A DNA stretch of 53,815 bases from Streptomyces sp. ST2-7A (GTDB taxonomy: Bacteria; Actinomycetota; Actinomycetes; Streptomycetales; Streptomycetaceae), in the NCBI RefSeq assembly GCF_021390475.1, contig NZ_JAJUWS010000045.1, positions 1 to 53,815 of the forward strand, given 5' to 3'. A program made the translations under genes and the position numbers. The notes beneath the pieces were generated by a model, which saw only the letters and a program-made list of their open reading frames with translations, was not told where the DNA came from and searched no databases. Shown in pieces: positions 19,389 through 27,436 of this stretch. The number at the start of each line of letters is the position of its first letter. Within the stretch, counting starts at the first letter, position 1.

Positions 19389-20636
19389 GTGGCATCGGAG
19401 ACCGTCAACTCCACGACGAACCCTCATCGGAATCCCTCCCCCGTCCATACCGACGCCGATCCGGAGCGGCTGGGCGCCGCCGCCGGGCTGGACCCGGCGT
19501 TCGCCCTGCACCGCGGCGGCAAGATGGCCGTCCGCGCCACCGTCCCGGTGCGCGACGCCGACGATCTGTCCCTGGCCTACACGCCGGGGGTCGCCAAGGT
19601 CTGCGCCGCCATCGCCGAGCGGCCGGAACTCGCCCACGACTACACCTGGACCTCGCAGGTCGTCGCCGTGGTCACCGACGGCAGCGCCGTCCTCGGCCTG
19701 GGGGACATCGGCCCCACCGCCTCCATGCCGGTCATGGAGGGCAAGGCCATCCTCTTCAAGCAGTTCGCCGGGGTGGACGCCATCCCGATCGCGCTGGACT
19801 GCCGTGACACCGACGAGATCGTGGAGACGGTGGTCCGGATGGCCCCCTCCTTCGGCGGCGTCAACCTCGAGGACATCGCCGCGCCGCGCTGTTTCGAGAT
19901 CGAGCGCAGGCTCCAGGAACGCCTGGACATCCCCGTCTTCCATGACGACCAGCACGGCACCGCCGTGGTGACCCTCGCCGCGCTGCGCAACGCCGCCCGG
20001 CTGACCGGACGCGGCCTCGACGAGCTGCGGGTGGTCATCTCCGGCGCCGGCGCGGCCGGGGTGGCGATCGCGAAGATCCTGCTGGGTGCCGGCATCGGTG
20101 ACGTCGCGCTGTGCGACCGCCGCGGCGTGGTCTCCGGTGACCGGACGGACCTCACCGACGTCAAGCGGGAGATCGCCGGGCTGACCAACCGCGCCGGGTT
20201 GACCGGCTCGCTGGAGGACGCCATGGCCGGGGCCGACGTCTTCATCGGCGTCAGCGGCGGCACCGTCCCGGAGTCGGCGGTGGCGCGGATGGCACCGGGC
20301 GCGTTCGTCTTCGCGATGGCCAACCCGGACCCGGAGATCCACCCGACGGTGGCCGCCCGGCACGCGGCGGTCGTCGCCACCGGGCGCAGCGACTTCCCGA
20401 ACCAGATCAACAACGTGCTCGCCTTCCCCGGCATCTTCGCCGGCGCCCTTCAGGTGCGGGCGGCGCGGATCACCGAGGGGATGAAGCTGGCGGCGGCCGA
20501 GGCCCTGGCGGCGGTGGTCGCCGACGAGCTGACCCCGCAGCGGGTGATTCCCTCGCCGTTCGACGAGCGGGTGGCGCCGGCGGTCGCGGCGGCCGTCGCG
20601 GCGGCGGCGCGCGCCGAGGGGGTCGCCCGGCGCTGA
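19389..20636 (+). CDS. Malic enzyme (NAD(P)-dependent, oxaloacetate-decarboxylating)
   Basis: The protein has 415 residues, the short bacterial malic enzyme form. The malic N-terminal domain has SLAYTPGVAKVCAAI with the catalytic Tyr, then GLGDIGPTASMPVMEGKA and LFKQFAGVDAIPIALD. FHDDQHGTAVV carries metal-binding acidic residues. The nucleotide-binding loop is ISGAGAAGVAIAKILLGAG; then FAMANPDPEI and SDFPNQINNVLAFPGIFAGAL. It converts malate to pyruvate and CO2, feeding acetyl-CoA and NADPH for lipid and antibiotic synthesis. As I recall, the S. coelicolor enzyme in this position is the NADP-dependent isozyme; cofactor preference was not determined here. GTG 19389 has AAGGGG 8 bases upstream. 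Confidence 0.93.
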   Translation: MASETVNSTTNPHRNPSPVHTDADPERLGAAAGLDPAFALHRGGKMAVRATVPVRDADDLSLAYTPGVAKVCAAIAERPELAHDYTWTSQVVAVVTDGSAVLGLGDIGPTASMPVMEGKAILFKQFAGVDAIPIALDCRDTDEIVETVVRMAPSFGGVNLEDIAAPRCFEIERRLQERLDIPVFHDDQHGTAVVTLAALRNAARLTGRGLDELRVVISGAGAAGVAIAKILLGAGIGDVALCDRRGVVSGDRTDLTDVKREIAGLTNRAGLTGSLEDAMAGADVFIGVSGGTVPESAVARMAPGAFVFAMANPDPEIHPTVAARHAAVVATGRSDFPNQINNVLAFPGIFAGALQVRAARITEGMKLAAAEALAAVVADELTPQRVIPSPFDERVAPAVAAAVAAAARAEGVARR

Positions 20637-20678
20637 GCCGGACGCGCCGCCCCGGCAGCGGGTGGCGGTGGGGTACCG

Positions 20679-20778
20679 ACCGGTGGGGCCGGCGAACGGG
20701 GCGTCGCGACACGCGGCGCCGCCGTCCACCGGCCCCACCGGTGTGTGGCCCCACCGGTGTGTGGCCCCACCGGTGTGT
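20679..20778. repeat. Triple 16-bp tandem repeat with matching inverted arm
   Basis: GGCCCCACCGGTGTGT is present three times in tandem (20731-20746, 20747-20762, 20763-20778). A 14-bp arm at 20679-20692 is complementary to 20729-20742, and its core could also pair with copies two and three, so the hairpin can form in alternative registers. It lies 42 bases past the malic enzyme stop and probably acts as its terminator. The rest of the gap to 21005 holds no supported gene. Confidence 0.7.
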
Positions 20779-21005
20779 GGGGCCTCCGGACCTCCGGGAC
20801 GCCACGGGTGGATGCCCCCATCCCGCCCTCCCGTGACCGGGGGAGGGCCCCGTTTCTCCCGGCGGGGAGCCCCGGCGCCCCTCCCCCGACACGTCCCCGC
20901 CCGGCGCCTCCCCCACCGACGAGACCCCGGGAACGGGTCGGCGCCGGCGGGATGGGGCGCCGGTGCCCTGGCGGGGCGCGGTCGGGACGGGTGAGGGGGG
21001 AGGGA

Positions 21006-21779
21006 TCAACGCAGGCCGAGCACCATGGCGTCGGAGGGGGAGGCCCACACCGCGCGGGCCTCGGCGAAGCCGGCGCCGAGCAGGATCGCGGTGTGCTCGC
21101 CGGGGGCCTGGACCTCGCCGTCGGAGTGGTCGCCCTCCCTCGGGTCGCCGAAGATCTCGAACCGTCGAGCCGCCGCGTCGGCCAGTTCCGGATCACGGGC
21201 CACCTCGGCCCACCAGTCGGCCCAGTCCTGCGTGCCGGCGGCCTTCTCCCGATCCCGGCGGGCGCGATCGAGGGCGTGCACGGCCTCGTTGATCCGCGGG
21301 GTGGCCGGGTCGGGCATGTGGTCGGCGTTGAGGAAGACCCCGCCGGGCCGCACCACGCCACCGGCCAACCGCTCGTACAGCGTCCGCAGGTCGGCGGTGC
21401 GCATCCAGTGCAGGGCGGTGGCCGTGAGCACCGCGTCGAAGGGGCCACCGGCGCCGGCCGCGAGGGCCCGGTCCACCCACCCGGCGTCGCGCAGGTCGGC
21501 GGTGACGAAGGTCGTTCGCTCCTCCCCCTCGAAGGTGCCCCGGGCGATGGTCAGCAGGGCCGGGTCCAGGTCCACCCCCACGGTGGTCGCTCCGGGGAAG
21601 CGCTTGAGCACCCGGGCGGTGATGCTGCCGGTGCCGCAGGCCAGGTCGAGCACCCGGGGGCGGTCGCCGACCAGTGCCTCGACGGTGTCGAGCATGGCCC
21701 GGAAGCGCTCCTCCCGGTCGGGCATGTACCACTCCTGCTGCCGGTCCCAGCCGCGCTGCCACTCCTGCCAGTCCACCAT
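21006..21779 (-). CDS. Class I SAM-dependent methyltransferase
   Basis: A 257-residue methyltransferase. Motif I is VLDLACGTGSITARVLKRFPGATTVGVDLDPALL, with the Asp at the end of strand 2. Motif II/post-II is TFVTADLRDAGWVDRAL, then FDAVLTATALHWM and VVRPGGVFLNADHM. The N-terminus (MVDWQEWQRGWDRQQEWYMPDREERFRAML) is a helical cap that may shape the substrate site. ATG 21779 has AAGGGGAA about 7 bases upstream; a longer frame to 21824 lacks such a site. It is divergent from the CGNR regulator gene at 21901. The shared 120-bp region contains an AT-rich stretch (about 21835-21875) that should hold promoters for both. The substrate is unknown. Confidence 0.88.
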   Translation of the reverse strand: MVDWQEWQRGWDRQQEWYMPDREERFRAMLDTVEALVGDRPRVLDLACGTGSITARVLKRFPGATTVGVDLDPALLTIARGTFEGEERTTFVTADLRDAGWVDRALAAGAGGPFDAVLTATALHWMRTADLRTLYERLAGGVVRPGGVFLNADHMPDPATPRINEAVHALDRARRDREKAAGTQDWADWWAEVARDPELADAAARRFEIFGDPREGDHSDGEVQAPGEHTAILLGAGFAEARAVWASPSDAMVLGLR

Positions 21780-21900
21780 CGCCGTTCCCCTTTCCGGCCC
21801 CGTTCCGGGGGCCCGAATCACCATGGGTAAGGGATGCTAATCATATGCAACCCTTACCTAGTACAGTGCAGACCCTAGCCCGGCGGCGTAAGGATCACTA

Positions 21901-22545
21901 GTGGAATTGACCTATTACGCAGACCTCGCGGTTCGACTGGTCAACACCGAGGAGCCCACCCGTGGCACGGATGTCCTCACCGATGTCGAGGCCGTGCGCG
22001 CGCTCTTCGGCCCCAGCCAACCCGCCGTCGCCCGCCGGGCCGTGGAGGCCGACATCACCCGCCTGCGCGGCGTCCGCGCCCGCCTGCGGGCCGTCTTCGG
22101 TGCAGCAGCCGAGGGCGAGGAGACCCGGGCCGTGGACCTGTTGAACGCCCTGCTCATGGAATATCCGGTCAGCCCGCAGATCTCCGGCCACGACTATCTC
22201 GACGACGCCGGCCGACCGCGCTGGCACATGCACCTCGCCGAACACCCCACCAACGTCACCGCCGCCTACGCGGCCATGGCCTGCATGGGACTGGCCGTCC
22301 AGCTCACCGACCTGGGCGTGGACCGCCTGGGACTGTGCGAGGCCGCGCCGTGCCACAACGCCTACATCGACACCTCGACCAACCGGTCCAAGCGCTACTG
22401 CTCCGACCGGTGCGCCACCCGCGCCAACGTCGCCGCCCACCGCGCCCGCAAACGCCTCGAACGCGCGAACCGCCCCCCGGAGCGCCCCGTCCGGCGCACC
22501 GCCGAGCCGACCCACTCCAGCGCCGAACGGAGCCGGGAGGGCTGA
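21901..22545 (+). CDS. CGNR zinc finger domain regulator (ABATE family)
   Basis: A 214-residue protein. The N-terminal part (YYADLAVRLVNTEEP to about 140) matches the ABATE ligand-binding-like domain. The C-terminal CGNR-type zinc finger spans about residues 145-190: LCEAAPCHNAYIDTSTNRSKRYCSDRCATRANVAAHRARKR, with ligands C-x4-C and C-x3-C followed by a basic helix that should bind DNA. It begins with GTG 21901, close after an AT-rich promoter-like stretch; no strong ribosome binding site is seen, so leaderless expression is possible. Its 3' end overlaps sodX on the other strand by 151 bases. In Streptomyces this regulator gene commonly sits beside sodN/sodX, but its targets are unknown to me. 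Confidence 0.85.
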   Translation: MELTYYADLAVRLVNTEEPTRGTDVLTDVEAVRALFGPSQPAVARRAVEADITRLRGVRARLRAVFGAAAEGEETRAVDLLNALLMEYPVSPQISGHDYLDDAGRPRWHMHLAEHPTNVTAAYAAMACMGLAVQLTDLGVDRLGLCEAAPCHNAYIDTSTNRSKRYCSDRCATRANVAAHRARKRLERANRPPERPVRRTAEPTHSSAERSREG

Positions 22546-22874
22546 GTCCGGGACGGCGGGCGCAGGCACAGCACCGCCCGGGCGAGCACCTCCTCCGCCG
22601 GAACGGCGCCGAAGGACCGGCTGTCGTCGGCGATCCGGGGGTTGTCCCCCACCAGCCACCACCCGTCCGGGCGACGCTCCACCGCCCGCTTGACGATCAG
22701 CAGTCCCGGTTGCCACGGGTGACGCGCCACCACCACGTCCCCGGGCCGCACCGGCGCCCCCCAGTTCAACAGCAGCCGATCACCGGGCCGCAGCGTCGGC
22801 AGCATCGAGCCGTTGCGCACCCTGGCGAATCCCCGGCGCGGCCCGCCGCCTTCCCGGTTCCCGCCTCCGCCCAT
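22395..22874 (-). CDS. sodX: Nickel-type superoxide dismutase maturation protease SodX
   Basis: A 159-residue S26-family signal-peptidase-like enzyme that removes the leader from pro-SodN to free the Ni-binding His. The nucleophile is Ser23 in RNGSMLPTLRPGDRLLL and the general base is Lys62 in LLIVKRAVERR; the WWLVGDNP motif closes the fold. No membrane segment is visible, so it should act in the cytoplasm. ATG 22874 is chosen because GGGGAAGGGG lies 8 bases upstream; the frame extends to 22913. It is divergent from sodN. The conserved part ends near residue 120. The extra 40-residue basic tail runs across the 3' end of the CGNR gene on the opposite strand. Confidence 0.92.
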   Translation of the reverse strand: MGGGGNREGGGPRRGFARVRNGSMLPTLRPGDRLLLNWGAPVRPGDVVVARHPWQPGLLIVKRAVERRPDGWWLVGDNPRIADDSRSFGAVPAEEVLARAVLCLRPPSRTQPSRLRSALEWVGSAVRRTGRSGGRFARSRRLRARWAATLARVAHRSEQ

Positions 22875-23115
22875 CGTCGTCGCCCCTTCCCCGCGTCCCC
22901 GCGTCCGGGCCACCGGTCGGACGCGCCCTCCCCCGCGACGCTACCCCGGCCGTGGATCACGACGCGCCGGTCCCGGGTCGCCCGGCCCCGGGGCCTCCGA
23001 CTTTGGACCGATCCGGCGGCGCGTGCCGGGTCCGGTCGGGAAAAGCGCCGCCGCACGGAGTAACCTCCCATCTGAGAAGACGATCACGACGATCACGAGG
23101 AAGGGAAGGACGCCC
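22875..23115. promoter_or_regulatory. Divergent sodX/sodN promoter region
   Basis: This 241-bp region separates the two divergent genes. GAGTAACCT followed by the purine-rich leader (about 23058-23110) makes the probable sodN 5' untranslated region, ending in the strong ribosome binding site GGAAGGGAAGGA before ATG 23116. I looked for a Nur-type repeat (TTGCA-N5-TTGCA) and did not find one. This fits reports that sodN is activated by nickel indirectly. Exact promoter boxes are not called. Confidence 0.45.
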
Positions 23116-23511
23116 ATGCTCTCCCGTCTCTTCGCCCGCACGGTCGAGGTCAGCGCCCACTGCGACCTGCCCTGCGGCGTGTACGACCCCGCCCAGGCCC
23201 GTATCGAGGCCGAGTCCGTCAAGGCCATCCAGGAGAAGTACCAGGCCAACGACGACCCGCACTACCGGGCCCGCGCCACCACCATCAAGGAGGAGCGCGC
23301 CGAACTGGCCAAGCACCACGTCTCCGTGCTGTGGAGCGACTACTTCAAGCCCCCGCACTTCGAGAAGTACCCGGAGCTGCACCAGCTGATCAACGACACC
23401 CTCAAGGCCCTCAGCGCCGCCAAGGGGTCCACCGACCCGGCGACCGGCCAGAAGGCGCTCGACCACATCGCGCAGGTGGACAAGATCTTCTGGGAGACCA
23501 AGCAGGGCTGA
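23116..23511 (+). CDS. sodN: Nickel superoxide dismutase
   Basis: A 131-residue precursor. The 14-residue leader MLSRLFARTVEVSA is cut before His15 to expose the nickel hook HCDLPCGVY; His15, Cys16 and Cys20 plus backbone amides bind Ni. The rest is the four-helix bundle (SVKAIQEKYQANDD, HHVSVLWSDYFKPPHFEKYPELHQLINDTLKALSAAKGS). It forms a cytoplasmic homohexamer that dismutates superoxide. The length and leader match Streptomyces SodN. The neighbouring sodX encodes the matching protease. Expression is probably induced by nickel, as in S. coelicolor. Confidence 0.98.
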   Translation: MLSRLFARTVEVSAHCDLPCGVYDPAQARIEAESVKAIQEKYQANDDPHYRARATTIKEERAELAKHHVSVLWSDYFKPPHFEKYPELHQLINDTLKALSAAKGSTDPATGQKALDHIAQVDKIFWETKQG

Positions 23512-23553
23512 GCCCCTCACCGCGACCGGTCACGACCCGGGCCGCGGAACGTG

Positions 23554-23593
23554 CCGGAGCGCCCGACCCCACACCCGGGGCCGGGCGCTCCGG
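23554..23593 (+). terminator. sodN terminator hairpin
   Basis: Perfect 12-bp arms (23554-23565 and 23582-23593); after one mismatch four more G-C pairs close a short loop. It lies 42 bases after the sodN stop. Confidence 0.8.
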
Positions 23594-23673
23594 TGCGTGT
23601 GGGCGAGAGACGGAATGTCGCCGCCCCGACGCGCCCCCCGGCCGGGAGGCGCGGCCCTCGAGCCGACGGCGGG

Positions 23674-23865
23674 TCACACCATCGGGACGACCTTGCCCGG
23701 GGCGTGGTCGGTGCCGAGGTACCGCAGCGCTTCGGCGGTCTCGGCGAGTGGGTACGTCCGCCCGATGACCGGGGTGACCTTCCCCGCCTCGATCAGACCG
23801 GTCAGGTACCCCGGGTCCTCCACCCGGTCCACGGCGACCAGTCCGCCCAACCGCTGTCGGGTCAG
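23674..23865 (-). pseudogene. C-terminal remnant of a zinc-type alcohol dehydrogenase
   Basis: Read leftward, the 63 codons from 23865 to the TGA at 23674-23676 encode the unmistakable end of an MDR alcohol dehydrogenase: RQRLGGLVAVDRVEDPGYL, LIEAGKVTPVIGRTYPL, AEALRYLGTDHAPGKVV. There is no start codon and no upstream nucleotide-binding half. Beyond 23865 the frame loses resemblance to the family, so roughly four fifths of the gene are missing. It lies between the sodN terminator and the rok7B7-xyl block and marks an old deletion or rearrangement end point. The 3' end looks intact, so a break in its 5' portion is the simplest reading. Confidence 0.75.
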
Positions 23866-23911
23866 CGTCGAGCCCTGCCCCGCCCACTACGACGAGGAGA
23901 CCCGCGCGTGT

Positions 23912-23944
23912 CCCGCCCCCCTCGACGGTGTCGTGGGGGGCGGG
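23912..23944. terminator. Hairpin downstream of rok7B7
   Basis: Perfect 10-bp C/G-rich arms (23912-23921 and 23935-23944) with a 13-base loop, in the 220-bp gap between the dehydrogenase remnant and the rok7B7 stop. It may end the leftward xyl operon; the distance of about 140 bases from the stop makes this tentative. Confidence 0.45.
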
Positions 23945-24086
23945 CGGTCGGGGTCCGGGACACCGCCCTCGCCGCCGAGTGCCACGGCCCCCGATCCGAT
24001 TCCACGGCGACAGCCGTGAAGCCTTCCGGGAAGCCGTCCGCCGGGAAGCCTCCCGCGCCCGGGCTCACGCCCTGCCCCGCCCCGGT

Positions 24087-25304
24087 TCAGTTGCCGCCGG
24101 AAGGGGGGAGGGCGTGGGCGAGGGGGTCGGCCAGGAGGTGGGTGAAGGCGAGTTCGGCCGCGCCGGTGAGGAGGGTGCGGTCACCGAGTCGGCAGACCCG
24201 GAAGCGGGTGACCTCCCGGGACGCGGCCAGGGCGTGCGTGTTGATACGGCTGCGGATGTGGGCGGCGGCGCCGAGGTAGATCTCCGGCAGCGTGCCGCCG
24301 AAGATGATCAGGGCCGGGTTGTAGAGGTTGATCAGGTTGGCGATGCCCACGGCGAGCCAGTCCCCGACGGTGTGCAGGGCGGTGCGCGCCATCACGTCAC
24401 CACGGTCGGCGGCGTCGATGACACCGCGAATCCCGGCGCGGCCGGTGGTGGCGCCGGCGGGTCGGCAGGCGGCCTCCAGGAGCGCGTTCTGGCCGGCTTC
24501 CGCCTCCAGGCAGCCGCGGGAGCCGCAGGCACAGGGCCTGCCGCCCCGGGGGTTGACCAGCATGTGGCCGACCTCGCCGCCGTAGCCGCTGTGCCCGCGC
24601 AGCAGCCGGCCGCCGGAGATGACGCCACCGCCGATGCCGATGTCGCCGTGGAGGTAGATGAGGTCCTGGCAGCCGATCCCGGCACCACGGCGGTGCTCGG
24701 CGAGGGCCCCGAGGTTCGACTCGTTGTCCAGCAGGACGGGCGGGCCCGGGCCGAGGCGACGCGTGAGGTCCTCGCCGAACTCCTCTTCGGTCCAGCCGAT
24801 GTTGAAGGCCGAGCGGACGAGGCCGTCGGGGTGGCGGACCATGCCCCGCACCGCCGCCCCGGCGCCGACACAGACGGCGCCGGGCGGTGCCGTGTCCCGC
24901 ATTTCCGCCGCGCAGTCGGCCAGAACGGCGGCGGTCTCCCCGGGATGCAGGCCGATCCCGGGGGCGACCGTCTCCCGATGGTCCAGGAAGACGCCGCCGA
25001 GCCCGATGCGGGCGGCGGCGAGATAGTCGACGCCCACGTCGAAGGCGAACACGTAGCGGCTGACGGTCTCGGGCCGGACGACCAGGGACGGCCGGCCGGC
25101 CCGGCCCGTCTCCCGGGGCAACTCCTCACGGACCAGACCGGCCGTGGCGAGCTCGGTGACCAGCGCCATGATGGTGCTGCGGTTGAGCCCCATGCGGTCC
25201 GCGAGGACGGCCCGGGAGGCGGGGCCGCCGAGGTGGATGTGCCGTAGCAGAGCGCTGAGATTCTGCCGGCGTATCTCCTCCTGGGAGGGACCGGCCTTCA
25301 TCAT
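24087..25304 (-). CDS. rok7B7: ROK family transcriptional regulator, Rok7B7 type
   Basis: A 405-residue protein. An N-terminal winged helix (RRQNLSALLRHIHLGGPASRAVLADRMGLNRSTIMALVTELATAGLV) is followed by a ROK sugar-kinase-like domain. The ATP-site strand is VFAFDVGVDYLAA, the dimer/sugar region DLIYLHGDIGIGGGVISGG, and the ROK zinc motif CACGSRGC. It should be an XylR/NagC-like repressor or activator with a sugar ligand. Its start is 9 bases after the xylH stop, so it is the last gene of the xylF-xylG-xylH-rok7B7 operon. That arrangement matches S. coelicolor Rok7B7, which I recall controls xylose transport, carbon repression and antibiotic production. Confidence 0.85.
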   Translation of the reverse strand: MMKAGPSQEEIRRQNLSALLRHIHLGGPASRAVLADRMGLNRSTIMALVTELATAGLVREELPRETGRAGRPSLVVRPETVSRYVFAFDVGVDYLAAARIGLGGVFLDHRETVAPGIGLHPGETAAVLADCAAEMRDTAPPGAVCVGAGAAVRGMVRHPDGLVRSAFNIGWTEEEFGEDLTRRLGPGPPVLLDNESNLGALAEHRRGAGIGCQDLIYLHGDIGIGGGVISGGRLLRGHSGYGGEVGHMLVNPRGGRPCACGSRGCLEAEAGQNALLEAACRPAGATTGRAGIRGVIDAADRGDVMARTALHTVGDWLAVGIANLINLYNPALIIFGGTLPEIYLGAAAHIRSRINTHALAASREVTRFRVCRLGDRTLLTGAAELAFTHLLADPLAHALPPSGGN

Positions 25305-25313
25305 GCTCCACCC

Positions 25314-26567
25314 TCATCGTCGTACGGCACGGCGGCGGGAGACCGCGTCCACACCCGCGGCGACCAACAGCACCGAACCGGTGACGGCGTACTTGACCCC
25401 GGAGCTGTACCCCATCAGTCCCATGCCGTTCTGGATGACGGCGACCACGATACCGCCCAGTACGGCGTTGATCAGGCGGCCCCTGCCGCCGAACAGGCTG
25501 GTTCCGCCGATCACGGCGGCGCCGACCGCCAGCAGCAACACGTTGCTGCCTCCGGTGTTGGGGTCCACGGAGTGGCCGCGGGAGGCGGCGATGATGCCGC
25601 CGACCGCTGCCAGCGAGGAGCAGATGACGAACGCGGAGACCCGTATCGCGGTGACGTTGATGCCGGCCCGGCGAGCCGCCTCCTGGCTGCCGCCGACGGC
25701 GTAGATGTGCAGGCCGAAAGAGGTCCGGCGGAGCACGAAGGTACCGATGACGAGCAGCCCGGCGATGACCGGCACGACGATCGGCACGCCCTTGACGGAG
25801 TCGACGAGGAGGGAGCGACTGCGCTCCTGGTTGAGCAGGTGGACGGCGAGTCCGCCGAGGACGGCGAGTCCGCCGATCCGCGCCGCGACCAGTACGGGGG
25901 GCGCGGCGGCCAGGCCGCGCCGCCGGCGGTTGCGTACCTGCCGCAACTGAACCGCCGCGAACCCGCCGACGCCGAGGCCGAGCAACGCCCAGCCCAGGAC
26001 GGGCGACAGGTTGTCGTTGGCGATGGCGAGGATCACCGGGTCGTTGATGGAGATGTTGGTTCCCTCCTCCAGCAGCATCAGCACGATGCCCTGGAAGGCG
26101 AGGAAGGCCGCGAGGGTGACCACGAAGGATGGTATGCCGATCCTGGCGACCAGCACTCCCAGCACCAGACCGATGACCATGCCGGTGAGCACCGCGGCGA
26201 GCACGGCCCCGTACCAGGGCCAGCCCTGATCGGTGAGCAGGACGGCCAGGACCGCGGCGCAGACGCCGCTGGCGAACCCCGCGGACAGGTCGATCTCGCC
26301 CAGCAGCAGCACGAACACCAGGCCCATGGCGATGGCGATGCTGCCCGCGCTCTGGGTGAGAAGATTCGCGAAGTTGAGATTGGACAGGAAGACCGGGCGC
26401 ATGATCGCGAAGATCACACAGAGCGCGACGAGACCGAGGATGGCGGGCAGCGAGCCCAGTTCCCCGCCCCGCAGCCGGTCCAGGTAGTCGCGGCCGACGG
26501 CGCGCAGGCCGATGGCGGCCGCCGGGGGCTGCTCGGCGGTCTTCTCGGGGTGGACGGCGGTGGTCAT
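25314..26567 (-). CDS. xylH: Xylose-type sugar ABC transporter permease
   Basis: A 417-residue polytopic membrane protein of the BPD_transp_2 (RbsC/XylH) family. It has about ten membrane segments: from LPAILGLVALCVIFAIMRPVFL, through LLTQSAGSIAIAMGLVFVLLLGEIDLSAG, the signature of the family, to VGAAVIGGTSLFGGRGRLINAVLGGIVVAVIQNGMGL. A central insertion with a basic loop (RQVRNRRRRG) is longer than in RbsC and typical of XylH. ATG 26567 overlaps the xylG stop as ATGA. It forms the pore for a pentose, most likely xylose, judged from the co-transcribed ROK regulator and the family branch. Confidence 0.88.
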   Translation of the reverse strand: MTTAVHPEKTAEQPPAAAIGLRAVGRDYLDRLRGGELGSLPAILGLVALCVIFAIMRPVFLSNLNFANLLTQSAGSIAIAMGLVFVLLLGEIDLSAGFASGVCAAVLAVLLTDQGWPWYGAVLAAVLTGMVIGLVLGVLVARIGIPSFVVTLAAFLAFQGIVLMLLEEGTNISINDPVILAIANDNLSPVLGWALLGLGVGGFAAVQLRQVRNRRRRGLAAAPPVLVAARIGGLAVLGGLAVHLLNQERSRSLLVDSVKGVPIVVPVIAGLLVIGTFVLRRTSFGLHIYAVGGSQEAARRAGINVTAIRVSAFVICSSLAAVGGIIAASRGHSVDPNTGGSNVLLLAVGAAVIGGTSLFGGRGRLINAVLGGIVVAVIQNGMGLMGYSSGVKYAVTGSVLLVAAGVDAVSRRRAVRR

Positions 26568-27340
26568 GCGGTTGCTCCGTTGGTGGTGGCGAGGCCCAGA
26601 TCCCCGCTGCGGCCGGAAGTGATGAGCTCGACGACCTGCGACTGGGTGACATCGGTCGTTCTGACCTGTGCCGCCATCCGGCCCAGGTAGAGGGCCGCGA
26701 TCCGGTCGGAGACCGCGAACACGTCGTTGAGGTTGTGGGAGATGAGCACGACGGTCAGGCCGTTGTCGGCCAGCCGCCGGACCAGTTCCAGGACCTGGGC
26801 GGTCTGCGCGACGCCGAGGGCCGCGGTCGGCTCGTCGAGGATGACGACCTTGCCGTTCCACAGCACCGCCTTGGCGATGGCCACGGTCTGCCGCTGGCCG
26901 CCGGACAGGTGGGAGACCTGCTGGCGCACGGACTTGACGGTCCGCACCGAGAGCCCGGCGAGGGTCTGGGCCGCCATCTCCTCCATGGTGGCCTCGTCCA
27001 GGATCAGGCCGCTGCGCTTCTCCCGACCCAGGAACATGTTCTGCACGATGTCGAGGTTGTCGCACAGCGCCAGGTCCTGGTACACGATCTCGACGCCCAG
27101 CGCGGCCGCGTCCCGGGGTCCGTTCACCCGGACGCGGCTGCCCTCGAACCAGTACTCGCCGGCATCGAAGGAGTGGATGCCGCCGATGCACTTGACCAGG
27201 GTGGACTTGCCGGCACCGTTGTCTCCGACGAGGGCGGTCACCTCGCCGGGGTAGGCGCTGAACGCCACGTCGTGCAGGACCTGGACCGGTCCGAAGCTCT
27301 TGTCGATCCCGCGCAGTTCGAGGATCGGGGTCACCGTCAT
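26564..27340 (-). CDS. xylG: Xylose-type sugar ABC transporter ATP-binding protein
   Basis: A 258-residue ATPase with Walker A ALVGDNGAGKSTLVK, Q-loop VEIVYQDLALCDNLDIVQNMFLG, signature LSGGQRQTVAIAKA, Walker B VVILDEPTAALGV and switch His in VVLISHNLNDV. Sugar importers of the RbsA type normally carry two fused ATPase domains. This protein has one, which is common in actinobacterial XylG-like transporters, so two copies would pair in the complex. The stop overlaps the xylH start. It follows xylF after a 96-base gap with a hairpin. Confidence 0.9.
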   Translation of the reverse strand: MTVTPILELRGIDKSFGPVQVLHDVAFSAYPGEVTALVGDNGAGKSTLVKCIGGIHSFDAGEYWFEGSRVRVNGPRDAAALGVEIVYQDLALCDNLDIVQNMFLGREKRSGLILDEATMEEMAAQTLAGLSVRTVKSVRQQVSHLSGGQRQTVAIAKAVLWNGKVVILDEPTAALGVAQTAQVLELVRRLADNGLTVVLISHNLNDVFAVSDRIAALYLGRMAAQVRTTDVTQSQVVELITSGRSGDLGLATTNGATA

Positions 27341-27368
27341 GGGGGAGGCTCCTCGGGTCGTGGAGGGG

Positions 27369-27402
27369 CCGCGGGTCCCGGGCCCGGTGACGGGACCCGC
27401 GG
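27369..27402 (-). terminator. Intercistronic hairpin xylF-xylG
   Basis: Perfect 12-bp arms (27369-27380 and 27391-27402) with a 10-base loop between the xylF stop and xylG start. It probably favours higher xylF levels by partial termination or by protecting the xylF message (inference). Confidence 0.65.
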
Positions 27403-27436
27403 CGTGCCGGGGGTGTCCCGGCGTTCGGAGGGGGTG

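Noticed and set aside
20731..20778. Three short tandem repeats considered as a CRISPR array
   Set aside because: Units are adjacent with no spacers and only 16 bp long; no cas genes are present.
22875..23115. Nur operator upstream of sodN
   Set aside because: No TTGCA-N5-TTGCA type repeat was found; known control of sodN by nickel is indirect.
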